Shown here: positions 9,215 through 17,446 of the stretch, piece after piece
Position numbering within the stretch: position 1 is the first letter of the stretch
Layout: each line of letters begins with the position of its first letter
Source: Alteromonas macleodii
GTDB taxonomy: Bacteria > Pseudomonadota > Gammaproteobacteria > Enterobacterales > Alteromonadaceae
Length of the DNA stretch: 64,000 nucleotides
Reading direction: 5' to 3'
Assembly: GCF_903772925.1 (NCBI RefSeq)
Contig: NZ_LR812090.1
Span: forward strand, 2,376,333-2,440,332
Program-made: the position numbers and the translations under genes
The notes under the pieces: generated by a model
Seen by the model: only the letters and a program-made list of their open reading frames with translations
Told to the model about the DNA's origin: nothing
The model's database searches: none

Positions 9215-9923
9215 TCACATCATTTACAGATGCTTCCGTGCTCACTCCTTGCTCGCCAATCAGTTCCTGATAGAGCAATCCCATCATACTAAAATAAAAA
9301 GGTAACACCCAAATAAGGGAAACCCCGAACGTCAGTGGTACCGAAACAAACAGTAAGAAGAGCACACCGAAGATACTGGCAATTTGAGCCCAGTACGCGT
9401 TGAATACTCTGCATGAAAGAATAATTGCGCTTATTGGGGTTAGTTTTCTGTCGGCCACTAACATAAGAGAAAAAGACGACGCTAGATAAAAATACACGCC
9501 TGGTAAGATAACCAACATCATGCCTAACTGCACAAGAATACTGCTAACTAACTGGGTTAACGCAACCAGAAATATAAGGGGGAAAAACTGAAATACCGTA
9601 AAAACCGATGTTTTTACGCCTCGCGCTATAAAAACGCCCATCATGTATAAGCCCGTAAGTAACGGCGCCACAATGCAGATTGCCACAATCTGGATAATAG
9701 ACTGGTGCTCGAATACATAGCTACCGTCGTCATTGATGGTAATGTACTGTTGGGCAATTACCCCAAGCATCACAAAGGTCAAGAATAAAACAAGGCTACC
9801 TTGAAACAATGATGAAAAATTAGCTTTTGTTAAACCGGCAGCGCGGCGCAAAAGACCTTTAGTATCGAATTGATACTGTTTAGACAACGTATTGTTCAGG
9901 CGGTCTGGGTTTACGTCTTTCAC
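9192..9923 (-). CDS. Polytopic membrane protein of unknown function
   Basis: 243-residue protein with about five to six hydrophobic segments (near 38-60, 80-105, 115-140, 145-165, 185-225) and soluble ends. It resembles uncharacterised bacterial membrane proteins of the BPSS1780/DUF2189 kind, but I cannot name a family with confidence. Translation likely starts at GTG (9923) after GAGAG. It is the first gene of a three-gene cluster with the Bax-like enzyme and the DUF2987 protein. Confidence 0.7.
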   Translation of the reverse strand: MKDVNPDRLNNTLSKQYQFDTKGLLRRAAGLTKANFSSLFQGSLVLFLTFVMLGVIAQQYITINDDGSYVFEHQSIIQIVAICIVAPLLTGLYMMGVFIARGVKTSVFTVFQFFPLIFLVALTQLVSSILVQLGMMLVILPGVYFYLASSFSLMLVADRKLTPISAIILSCRVFNAYWAQIASIFGVLFLLFVSVPLTFGVSLIWVLPFYFSMMGLLYQELIGEQGVSTEASVNDVNESSFDA

Positions 9924-10006
9924 ACAACTCTCTTATATTTTTAGAAAAATCGGCGCGATTATACCAATTCACAAAAATAAATGCCTGCTTGTGTAATAAA
10001 CAAAAG

Positions 10007-10633
10007 TTAACCCAACACCAACTTAGCTGCTAACCCGACTAAAAGCACGCCCATAGCCCTATCCAACCAATAGCCTTTTTTGCCAATAAGTTCGGCGACT
10101 TTACTGGTACTTAAAAGGAAGGAAAGAAAACAAAACCATAACCCCGTGGCAAATGCTAAGTAGATACCGTAACCAAGCTTTACGCTAAATGGCGTATCAA
10201 TACTGATGATGGCAGTAAAAAGTGAAAGGAAAAACAACGTCGCTTTAGGATTAAGTCCGTTTGTCAGAAAACCCATCCAAACGGCACGTTTCGCCGAGAT
10301 TTGTGATGTCTTCTTTTCTGCATCTATATCCTGCTTCTGCTTTACGGGGCCGCTTCTAAGCGCTCCGAAAGCAAGATAAAGTAAATAAGCAGCAGCAGCG
10401 TAGCTAAAAGTGGTAAAAAGCCAAGGCGTAGTAGCAATTACCACGCTTAGCCCTACTAGCGAATAAGCAACATGCAATAAGATTGCTAGTCCAATACCGA
10501 CACTAGTGTACATGGCTATACGTCTACCATAGGCAACGCTGTTTCGAACAACCACCGCAAAGTCAGGTCCCGGGCTAGCAACAGCCACAAGATGTACCAG
10601 TGCAATGGTAAGAAATTCGTTCATATACTGCAT
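10007..10633 (-). CDS. LysE/RhtB-family exporter
   Basis: 208-residue membrane protein with six hydrophobic segments. The N-terminal VAVASPGPDFAVVVRNSVAY and GFLTNGLNPKATLFF near 105 are the signatures of LysE/RhtB amino-acid exporters. The substrate cannot be read from sequence. A strong ribosome site AGGAGG lies eight bases before the ATG. It lies 12 bases after cobB on the same strand, so both may be co-transcribed. Confidence 0.87.
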   Translation of the reverse strand: MQYMNEFLTIALVHLVAVASPGPDFAVVVRNSVAYGRRIAMYTSVGIGLAILLHVAYSLVGLSVVIATTPWLFTTFSYAAAAYLLYLAFGALRSGPVKQKQDIDAEKKTSQISAKRAVWMGFLTNGLNPKATLFFLSLFTAIISIDTPFSVKLGYGIYLAFATGLWFCFLSFLLSTSKVAELIGKKGYWLDRAMGVLLVGLAAKLVLG

Positions 10634-10645
10634 GTTTTGCGCCTC

Positions 10646-11371
10646 CTACAGCGCATATTTTGAAATTATTTCATCAACCCATTGCGGAACTATACGCGAG
10701 GCAGGACCGGTGAGTGATTCGTCAAACAAGGCATTGGATACACCTGGTTCTAAATTCGCTTCTATTGTGTGTGCCCCATTTTCTTTAGCAATCTGAACAA
10801 AGCCAGCAGCGGGATACACATTACCCGATGTACCAATAGCTATAAATACATCGGCCTGTGAGAGCGCATCGTATATTTCTTCCATATACATAGGCATTTC
10901 GCCAAACCATACGATATCCGGTCGCAGGGTGACTCTGTTACAGCAGGGGCACTTAGTGGTGTGATCAAAGCTTTCACACCAATCAAAAGATTGCTGGCTA
11001 ATAGCACAGCGGGCCGACAGTAGTTTACCATGCATATGATAAACCGACTCACTTCCCCCACGCTCATGTAAGTCATCTACATTTTGCGTCACCAACGTTA
11101 GCTTATGACCGAAGGCTTTCTCGAGTTTAGCAAGCGCCATGTGTGCTGCGTTGGGCAAAACATCATCTTGTTGAAGCTGTGCTCGCCGCGCGTTATAGAA
11201 GCGATAAACCAAGCTGGGGTTTTGTTCGAACGCTTCGGGTGTAGCGACTTCTTCAACGCTGTGATTTTCCCAAAGGCCGTCATTATCGCGAAACGTTTTT
11301 AACCCAGATTCAGCGGAGATGCCCGCACCGGTGAGAATAACAATATTGGGTAAGGATTGATTAGCTGACAT
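10646..11371 (-). CDS. cobB: CobB-type NAD-dependent protein deacylase (sirtuin)
   Basis: Sirtuin of 241 residues from the ATG at 11371; an in-frame TTG eight codons upstream is the alternative. It shows GAGISAESG (NAD binding), TQNVDDLH, the catalytic histidine in HMHG, and four zinc cysteines (the last two in CPCC). YNARR places the Tyr-x2-Arg acyl-pocket pair of class III sirtuins, so removal of succinyl and malonyl as well as acetyl groups from lysines is likely. It is followed by the LysE-type gene. Confidence 0.92.
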   Translation of the reverse strand: MSANQSLPNIVILTGAGISAESGLKTFRDNDGLWENHSVEEVATPEAFEQNPSLVYRFYNARRAQLQQDDVLPNAAHMALAKLEKAFGHKLTLVTQNVDDLHERGGSESVYHMHGKLLSARCAISQQSFDWCESFDHTTKCPCCNRVTLRPDIVWFGEMPMYMEEIYDALSQADVFIAIGTSGNVYPAAGFVQIAKENGAHTIEANLEPGVSNALFDESLTGPASRIVPQWVDEIISKYAL

Positions 11372-11494
11372 CAGGTTATTTTTACTCTGTTCCAATAAAG
11401 CGAGTGATTCAGTTTATTTTGTAATTCGCGATAATATCGTGCTTAGGCATACATCGCACATAAATGATTTCAGCACTTCACGGCTTCTATGCTT

Positions 11495-12325
11495 TTACAC
11501 GCCTTTAACTACAGGGTACTGAGTCTTAGCGCCCCATTCAGACCACGAACCATCATATACCGAAACTTGCGTAGCGCCGCACATAAGAGCTGCAACACCA
11601 ATGATACAAGCGGTAACGCCTGAACCACACGTGCATATAATAGGTTTACGTAAATCGACTTTTGCTTGTGCAAAAACAGCATTAAGTTCATCTACAGGTA
11701 AGAAATGGCCGTCTTTTACTAATGTATCGAAAGGAACATTGAACGCGCCTGGCATGTGTCCTGAGCGCACTCCCTCTCGAGGCTCCGAAATTTCACCTTT
11801 AAAGCGCGGGGCACTTCTCGCATCAAGCAATTGCGCTTCGGTGTTTATAGCTTGAAGCACTGCGCTAGAGTTTGCAAACCACCCAGGTCGAGGTGTTGCT
11901 TGGTAGGTAAGTTTCCCATACTGCTGTTGTTCTGAAACGGGAAGCCCAGCCCCCTCCCATGCAGGTTGGCCACCATTTAATATATATACATCTTTATGCC
12001 CAAGTGCTTTAAGCATCCACCACACTCTAGGCGCAGAATAAATACCTCGGGTATCGTATACCGCTATGGGCGTATTCGCTGTTATGCCCTGATTACCAAG
12101 ATAAATAGCAAGGTCTTCAGCTGATGGCATACTGTGTGGTAAACCTGTAGTGTGATCGCTTCCTTCGCTATCGAGATCAAAATCCACTGACGCAGGCAAT
12201 ACCATTGCCGTTCGTGTATCTGGTGTTTTTGAAACGGGATCATCCATCAACGCTCTTACAAGCGTAACTGGCTTTTGTTGCATTGCATTGGCTAGCTCGC
12301 CTATTGATAGCAATACTGTTGCCAT
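11495..12325 (-). CDS. sseA: 3-mercaptopyruvate sulfurtransferase-type rhodanese
   Basis: 276-residue protein with two rhodanese domains; the C-terminal active loop reads CGSGVTA, the mercaptopyruvate sulfurtransferase pattern, with catalytic cysteine near 237. The ATG at 12325 is preferred to one eight codons upstream because AGGAGG sits six bases before it. It transfers sulfur from 3-mercaptopyruvate to thiol acceptors in the cytoplasm. No clear operon partner; tpx lies upstream on the same strand. Confidence 0.9.
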   Translation of the reverse strand: MATVLLSIGELANAMQQKPVTLVRALMDDPVSKTPDTRTAMVLPASVDFDLDSEGSDHTTGLPHSMPSAEDLAIYLGNQGITANTPIAVYDTRGIYSAPRVWWMLKALGHKDVYILNGGQPAWEGAGLPVSEQQQYGKLTYQATPRPGWFANSSAVLQAINTEAQLLDARSAPRFKGEISEPREGVRSGHMPGAFNVPFDTLVKDGHFLPVDELNAVFAQAKVDLRKPIICTCGSGVTACIIGVAALMCGATQVSVYDGSWSEWGAKTQYPVVKGV

Positions 12326-12444
12326 TACATCCTCCTGGAAAGCGCCCATATAAGTGGGCGCCCTGTGATACCGAGTTAAAAACTAGACGGTATGTGTTGA
12401 TTCACATTAAACATTTAGTTTTTGTTTACGACTAAGCGACCTTC

Positions 12445-12942
12445 TTAGCTTAATGCAGCAATAGCAGACTCGTAATTTGGTTCTTCAGTAGTTTCTGCTA
12501 CTTGCTCTGTATAAACCACTTTACCTTCACTATCGATAACGACAACCGAGCGCGACAGTAAATCTGTTAACGGTGCTGATTCGAATGTTACACCGTAATC
12601 ATCGCCAAAGGTTGAGCGGAAGGTAGAGCCTGTAAGAACGTTTTCGATGCCTTCTGCGCCACAGAAACGGCCCGCAGCAAACGGCAGGTCTGCTGACACA
12701 CAGATAACGGTTGTATTATCTAATTTTGCAGCTTCTTCGTTAAATTTACGCACTGACATCGCGCAAGTGCCTGTGTCGATTGAAGGGAAGATATTCAAAA
12801 CTACGTTTTTCCCTGCAAGTTCTGACAGCGTTACTTCGCCCAAATCTGCCTTTACTAGAGTAAAGTCTGGCGCAGCTGTACCTACTTCTGGTAACTGCCC
12901 CTTAGTTGTAACTGTGTTGCCTTGAAAAGTAACTGATGCCAT
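12445..12942 (-). CDS. tpx: Thiol peroxidase Tpx
   Basis: 165-residue atypical 2-Cys peroxiredoxin. The peroxidatic cysteine is C60 in DTGTCAMS and the resolving cysteine C94 in RFCGAEG, the spacing of E. coli Tpx. It reduces hydrogen and alkyl peroxides with thioredoxin. GGAGAAAGCGA precedes the ATG. Length is normal. Confidence 0.97.
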   Translation of the reverse strand: MASVTFQGNTVTTKGQLPEVGTAAPDFTLVKADLGEVTLSELAGKNVVLNIFPSIDTGTCAMSVRKFNEEAAKLDNTTVICVSADLPFAAGRFCGAEGIENVLTGSTFRSTFGDDYGVTFESAPLTDLLSRSVVVIDSEGKVVYTEQVAETTEEPNYESAIAALS

Positions 12943-13016
12943 TCGCTTTCTCCGTTTTTCTTTAATATAAAATAGTGGATGTAAAACAATACTTTCGCAA
13001 ATAAAAGTGACACTTT

Positions 13017-13709
13017 TTAGATGTTGTCTTTAACCTGCGACTCTGCAAACGCGAGTTTATGCTGTAAATGGGGCTTACCTTTTAAGTATTCCCGCCTGAA
13101 CACACTAAAATAATGCGCTAGCGTTTGAGCCCCTTGCTTTTGTTCAGCAAGTGCTAAAACGCTAATACCTACCTCTGCCGTGCAATGTTGGAAATCATGG
13201 GTAGACTCTCTAAGCAAATAGTCTGAAGCCACTTCCATGCTAACGCCCAATACAGGAAAATTATGTAAGTATGGGCTTTTTACAAACATCTTCTTTGCTT
13301 CACGCCAGGTTCCATCCAAGAAAATAAATAGTAACGTTTTCCCTGTATTCAATGGTGGAGCGTCAATACAGCGTTCAGCTGCAGCATATTCGTGTGGAAA
13401 TACCACAATGGGAAAGTATTTGTCGTCGCTTAGCAGTTTGAGTAACGCTTCATCAGGTTCAGTTCGTTTCCATAAAAACGCGTGGTTGTCTTTAACCACA
13501 TCCGCTATCAAACGACCCGTATTGGTAGGTTTATAGTATTCGCCTTTGTACATTAAAAACAAAACCGCCACATCTGTGCCAGCTTCAGGCTTAAATTCAC
13601 AAATACAGTTTTGCGTTGGAAGCAAACACGCGTCGCAGCGAACTACTTTACTCCCACGTGCGTAGAATGGACGTTCAGCACGAGATAACTCGTCTAAACG
13701 AAGTGACAT
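13017..13709 (-). CDS. tapT: tRNA-uridine aminocarboxypropyltransferase TapT (DTW domain)
   Basis: 230 residues from ATG 13709 (an in-frame TTG lies four codons earlier). An N-terminal Cys cluster (C-x2-C-x6-C-x-C in [13 protein letters not shown]) is followed by SNTGRL-like [10 protein letters not shown] and the family-naming DGTW motif ([13 protein letters not shown]). It lines up along its length with E. coli YfiP/TapT, which makes acp3U at position 47 of tRNA from S-adenosylmethionine. It is the last core gene before the insertion sequence. Confidence 0.88.
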   Translation of the reverse strand: MSLRLDELSRAERPFYARGSKVVRCDACLLPTQNCICEFKPEAGTDVAVLFLMYKGEYYKPTNTGRLIADVVKDNHAFLWKRTEPDEALLKLLSDDKYFPIVVFPHEYAAAERCIDAPPLNTGKTLLFIFLDGTWREAKKMFVKSPYLHNFPVLGVSMEVASDYLLRESTHDFQHCTAEVGISVLALAEQKQGAQTLAHYFSVFRREYLKGKPHLQHKLAFAESQVKDNI

Positions 13710-13879
13710 AACAGAATTCAAGATAGTGCGTCTTTGGCAAAAATTTTTAGGGATTTTACCATAGTAATTTGTGATAAAAGAGCGCTATTATCTTATCAAT
13801 TTTGGCTCTTCATCATTAACGGGGGACATCCGCATTCATTAAACTGATTTTGCGAAGAATCATTTAATGGAGAGTACAG

Positions 13880-15088
13880 ATGTCCCACGCAGGTACTATT
13901 TTAGGCATAAGTGAGTTAGAAATAGAACGTGTTCATCGACATGATTTTATTGAAGTGTGGGCAAAGCCCACTAAAAAGCCGCTATGCAAGCATTGTGAGA
14001 GTCGACATTTACGCATAAAAGCCACACATAAGCGCACTGTGAAGCACACGCGCCAAGGTAATCAGGTGCTAACGCTACATTTAAAGGTGCCTAAATATCA
14101 TTGTCGATGCTGTGGTCGTTATTTCAGGCACCCTTTTGTTGGGATCCGGCCACGCTACCGGGCATCGGAGTGCTTTCGCTTAGAAGTCTTTGAGGCGCAT
14201 CACGGTGGTGTTACGCAACGTGGTATCTCTCGCACACATCGCATTAGTCCCACTACGGTAGAGCGTTGGTACCAATCACACATCAGCCAAAAATATAAAG
14301 AGATTATCAGTCGACCCTGCCCAGAGATGTTGGGGATAGATGAACACTTTTTTACCCGTAAGAAGGGTTATGCGACGACGTTTGTAGATTTACGACATCG
14401 TAGTGTGTTTGATGTAAAACTGGGACGTTCTGAATTAAGTTTACGCTCGTACTTGCGCCACCTTCCCAATAAAGAGAACGTTAAGCTCATCGCGATGGAC
14501 TTATCGGAAACCTATCGTGGTATTGCCAAACGCTATTTCCCTAATGCTACGATAGTCGCTGACCGTTTTCATGTAGTGCGCTTGATAAACCATCATTTCT
14601 TAAAAGCGTGGCAGCAACACCATCCTGAAGGACGTAAGAATCGGGGTTTACTTAGTTTGATGCGACGACATCAATGGCATTTAAGCGAAGAGAATAACAG
14701 CAACCTACAACGCTACTTAGTTGACTATCCAGTGTTAAAAACACTGTATGAGGTCAAACAGAAGCTCATCAGGTATATGCTGTTAAAGACTATGAATGAA
14801 AAACGAATGGAGAAGACATTACCGAGGTTCTTAGACTTGCTTGAACAGTTACATCACAGTCCACTTCGTGCACTGGCCAAAACCTTAACTTCGTGGTTGC
14901 AACCTATCATCGCCATGTGGCGCTTTACACGAAACAACGGGATCACTGAAGGCTTCCACAACAAAATGGAAATGATATCGAGAAGAGCGTATGGTTTTAG
15001 AAACTTTGAAAATTATCGAATAAGAGTGATGACCCATTGTGCTATGCCGGTTACCGGATGGGATGGTGTTATCAATCGTGTAAGGTGA
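13880..15088 (+). CDS. ISL3-family transposase
   Basis: 402-residue transposase. N-terminal zinc-finger-like pairs (CKHC near 36-39 and CRCC near 75) and a helix-turn-helix (GGVTQRGISRTHRISPTTVERW) precede a DDE domain with LGIDEHF, AMDLSETYR and NNGITEGFHNKMEM. The order and motifs are typical of ISL3 transposases. The frame is intact, so the element may be active. Confidence 0.93.
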   Translation: MSHAGTILGISELEIERVHRHDFIEVWAKPTKKPLCKHCESRHLRIKATHKRTVKHTRQGNQVLTLHLKVPKYHCRCCGRYFRHPFVGIRPRYRASECFRLEVFEAHHGGVTQRGISRTHRISPTTVERWYQSHISQKYKEIISRPCPEMLGIDEHFFTRKKGYATTFVDLRHRSVFDVKLGRSELSLRSYLRHLPNKENVKLIAMDLSETYRGIAKRYFPNATIVADRFHVVRLINHHFLKAWQQHHPEGRKNRGLLSLMRRHQWHLSEENNSNLQRYLVDYPVLKTLYEVKQKLIRYMLLKTMNEKRMEKTLPRFLDLLEQLHHSPLRALAKTLTSWLQPIIAMWRFTRNNGITEGFHNKMEMISRRAYGFRNFENYRIRVMTHCAMPVTGWDGVINRVR

Positions 15089-15189
15089 ATGCTGATCCCC
15101 CGTTTATGGGGTAGAGCCCCCATTGCGGATGGGATGGTGTTATCAATCGTGTAAGGTGAATGCTGATCCCCCGTTTATGGGGTAGAGCC
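15055..15189. repeat. 64-bp direct duplication of the IS right end
   Basis: 15055-15118 and 15126-15189 are identical 64-bp copies covering the last transposase codons and the right terminal repeat, offset 71 bp with CCCATTG between them. Confidence 0.95.
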
Positions 15190-15220
15190 AAGAAACTATT
15201 AAAAACTATGAAATGGTGCC
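15190..15220. other. Attachment site, left end of island
   Basis: 31 bases identical to 26943-26973, running from AAGAAACTATT to GGTGCC. Beyond it the match to the tRNA breaks down (GGGGCCGAAG against CGGGGCCGGAC), which suggests that crossover took place within the shared 31 bases. Confidence 0.88.
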
Positions 15221-15290
15221 GGGGCCGAAGTTAAAAAACAAACCTAACAAATTGATTTAACTATCTATTTTATATAACCCTCATCATTTA

Positions 15291-15309
15291 TAGCACCAAA
15301 TGTAGCACC
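15291..15309. promoter_or_regulatory. Putative integrase arm-site pair, left
   Basis: Two TAGCACC heptamers at 15291 and 15303, 12 bases apart. A near-identical pair with the same spacing occurs near the right end (26835 and 26847). This is the expected pattern for arm-type sites of a tyrosine recombinase. The role is inferred. Confidence 0.6.
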
Positions 15310-15386
15310 AATTAACTTGCTTTGCCTTACATAATTAAGGTATCGCTGGTGGTTATAAAAAATTAACTTTATATAGCGAAACGGTA

Positions 15387-15743
15387 TTATTTTGTAGCTC
15401 TTTCTTTCGAGCTTTCACTCGGCTCCGTTTCTATAACAGCGATACTTTCAGCTCGCGCCAAGATTTTTGTAGCGTCCTCTGCTGAATAACCTTCTAACCA
15501 AACACTGGTACCTTCTTTGGTTCTGATATTAATACGCCTATTTTTCTTATAACGAACCCACGCCAAACAAGCCACAGCCAGTGCCCCAAAGCCGCCGTGC
15601 AATATAATCTCTATGGTTAATCCGGAAGCCATTACGCTTTCAGATAGATGAAATACTTTGCTATGTTTGAGCTGCGCTTCGTCTAATACTTCGCAAAATG
15701 ATTCAGTGGAACCTTTAAACGTGGTAACCCGTATTTTTTCCAT
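15387..15743 (-). CDS. Small membrane protein with EACC1-like architecture
   Basis: 118 residues. A short N-terminal strand region is followed by a glycine-rich hydrophobic segment (about 42-63, LTIEIILHGGFGALAVACLAW), a basic stop-transfer KKNRR and a beta-rich tail RINIRTKEGTSVWLEGYSAE ending in a helix. This order recalls effector-associated constant component 1 (EACC1) of bacterial conflict systems; the resemblance is by architecture and eye only. AGGAAG precedes the ATG. It follows the next gene upstream by 11 bases, forming a two-gene unit. Confidence 0.6.
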   Translation of the reverse strand: MEKIRVTTFKGSTESFCEVLDEAQLKHSKVFHLSESVMASGLTIEIILHGGFGALAVACLAWVRYKKNRRINIRTKEGTSVWLEGYSAEDATKILARAESIAVIETEPSESSKERATK

Positions 15744-15754
15744 TAATTTGCTTC

Positions 15755-16426
15755 CTATTTGTCGTAATTTTTCGAATGCCTGTTATCACTTTGCCACATC
15801 ACTTGTAGATCTTCTCTGGCGTATTCCACTAGCAGCCTATGAGCTTCTATGCACTCAGCAAGCTGGTGGCATATATAGGAGGACCAGCTATGGTATTCTT
15901 CACCCACACTTGGGTCTGTGCAGTCGGGATCAAGAAGCTCTAAATCAATTTTAGCCTGTCTCCTTTCCTCCGCTTTAAGGTACCTGTCTATTGCGCTTAG
16001 CACTTCCTTATCAAGAAACAGAGTACCGATAGTTTTCACTTCATTTTCAAGCATTGAATTGGCAGACTTAATCATCTTTTCTTTTTCACTAACCAATGTT
16101 TTTGATGGTTGCGGCCTGTCATTTTCACTGGGCTTTAGACTGTTCTCGACGACTTTGAGCGCATCAAGTATTATTTCGAAATTGGCTAGTGCATTAGAGT
16201 AAAACTCTTTCTTAATTTCCCACCTTTTCTGCGCTACCCATACGTCAGACATTATGTGCTGTTCGGTACTTTTCACCACAGTAGTTGTCTCATGCAGCTG
16301 TAATTTTAAGTCCTCTAGGTTTTCCTTTGTAGCCAGGTCACTAGCCTTTTTTTTGATATAAGTTAATAAATACGCTGCAATGAGCCCATGCACCAATACT
16401 ACTAACCCGTAGCCCCACTCAGTCAT
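15755..16426 (-). CDS. Membrane-anchored coiled-coil protein, unknown function
   Basis: 223 residues: an N-terminal helix (about 5-24), then KKKASDLATKENLEDLKLQL, a pattern seen in many accessory-island proteins of unknown role, then long helical and coiled-coil segments rich in Lys and Glu. It likely sits in the inner membrane with a cytoplasmic body. AAAGGTG precedes the ATG. It is the first gene of a pair with the EACC1-like protein and is transcribed away from the iteron region. Confidence 0.65.
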   Translation of the reverse strand: MTEWGYGLVVLVHGLIAAYLLTYIKKKASDLATKENLEDLKLQLHETTTVVKSTEQHIMSDVWVAQKRWEIKKEFYSNALANFEIILDALKVVENSLKPSENDRPQPSKTLVSEKEKMIKSANSMLENEVKTIGTLFLDKEVLSAIDRYLKAEERRQAKIDLELLDPDCTDPSVGEEYHSWSSYICHQLAECIEAHRLLVEYAREDLQVMWQSDNRHSKNYDK

Positions 16427-16469
16427 ATCTTTACACCTTTTATCAAAAGCATATTTCGGCCCTTAAAAA

Positions 16470-16599
16470 TTTGCACTATCGTTTCTAAATTTGCACTTTA
16501 CTTTAAACGTTAATCAAAAGTGCAAACACAATATTCAACTGATAAATATACAGTTATTTCTATCATTTGCACTTTTTGCACTTTTTGCACTTTTTGCAG
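16470..16599. repeat. Iteron cluster A (TTTGCAC/GTGCAAA)
   Basis: Heptamers TTTGCAC at 16470, 16490, 16566, 16575 and 16584, a variant TTTGCAG at 16593, and the reverse form GTGCAAA at 16520. The last four are spaced exactly 9 bp. Single copies also occur at 16779 and, as a variant, at 16800. Together with cluster B this looks like initiator-binding iterons. Confidence 0.75.
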
Positions 16600-17065
16600 T
16601 AGAAATATGCCTATCTAACCCCGTGCCCCTTAACTTTTTGCTTTCACGCGAAGAGAAGCCCGATTCGACACACTATATTTTGGTGTTGTTGTATTGGGTA
16701 TGGACAACCATAACGAGGTAAAACTCAGTTACCCTTTGAGTAATATTTATAAATTAGGTCTGGTATACAATACCTTAGTGCAAACATTCAATTTAACGGT
16801 GCAATGTGCCCACCATTAAATTGAGCCAAAGCATATAAATCGAACTAAGTATGAATTTACATATCATTTAAACCAATGATTTTAATGAAGTTATCTCAAT
16901 TAAAATATAACCCCCCTTTGAAATTTTCTATAGCTGTTAAAGATACGCGGTTCCGTGTGCCGTACACCCCCCCCTTTCCAAAAGGACCCGTGAAAAAGCA
17001 TAGGCAAATAGCATTGTGAAGTGAGTTTGTTGGCAAAGGTTATGGTGGTGGGTTTACACCATTGC

Positions 17066-17083
17066 ACTTCACTTGTGTGAAGT
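17066..17083. repeat. ACTTCAC/GTGAAGT hairpin
   Basis: Perfect 7-bp arms with a TTGT loop; another GTGAAGT occurs at 17016-17022. It lies between the iteron clusters and may be a regulatory or replication site. Confidence 0.5.
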
Positions 17084-17167
17084 CTGTTTAGAAGTCTTTA
17101 CAACTGAAAGCGCGTTATGCCCCGTTGCGCAGGGTAGAAGGGACGAACCCCTGACCTAGAAAATAGA

Positions 17168-17289
17168 GTGCAAAAAGTGCAAATAGTGCAAACGGGAGTT
17201 GTAACCCTATGTTTATAAGTACATATTTAGAATTTGCACTACTGCAAACGGCTATAAACAAAGTGCAAATAGGTACTGCATAGTGCAAA
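17168..17289. repeat. Iteron cluster B (GTGCAAA)
   Basis: GTGCAAA at 17168, 17177 and 17186, spaced exactly 9 bp, then TTTGCAC at 17233, a variant CTGCAAA at 17242, and GTGCAAA at 17263 and 17283. It is the same motif as cluster A, mostly in the opposite orientation, just 3' of the primase-helicase gene. Confidence 0.78.
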
Positions 17290-17446
17290 TTTAATAAGAT
17301 AGATGGTGTGTTATAGGTGCTTACAGAGAAAGAAATGAGCAGTTGGAGCAATGCACTTAGGTAGTTAATTGCATGTAACAATACTAAACCTGTATATCTA
17401 AACAGGCTTAGTATATTAAGCATCATCCATTGATATATACACATAA

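Larger units (their letters stand above)
13804..15189 (+). mobile_element. ISL3-family insertion sequence with duplicated right end
   Basis: The left end begins GGCTCT at 13804 and the right end, read inwards, begins GGCTCT at 15118 and again at 15189. The imperfect terminal repeats share GGCTCT, AACGGGGGA and GCATTCA in register. The transposase lies inside. The last 64 bp (15055-15118) recur exactly at 15126-15189, separated by CCCATTG. No 8-bp target duplication is visible: the left flank is TCAATTTT and the right flank AAGAAACT. The second right end abuts the island attachment repeat at 15190. Confidence 0.88.
16427..17446. other. Putative replication origin region of the island
   Basis: A 1-kb stretch without a convincing gene, downstream of the primase-helicase gene. 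It holds two iteron clusters, AT-rich DNA between them (about 16840-16930), poly-C runs near 16911 and 16966, and GTGAAGT repeats including a 7-bp hairpin at 17066-17083. Phage P4 similarly has repeat-rich ori and crr regions bound by its primase-helicase. That this is the origin is inferred. Confidence 0.6.

Noticed and set aside
16566..16599. Short regular repeats as a possible CRISPR array
   Set aside because: 9-bp phasing with no spacers and no cas genes; iterons explain it better.
16491..16721. Forward frame of 76 residues with FALFALFALFA
   Set aside because: Produced by the 9-bp iterons of cluster A; not a likely gene.
17115..17444. Reverse-strand frame of 109 residues in the island
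   Set aside because: It runs through iteron cluster B, which translates into low-complexity FALFALFAL, and has no good ribosome site. It is explained by the repeats.
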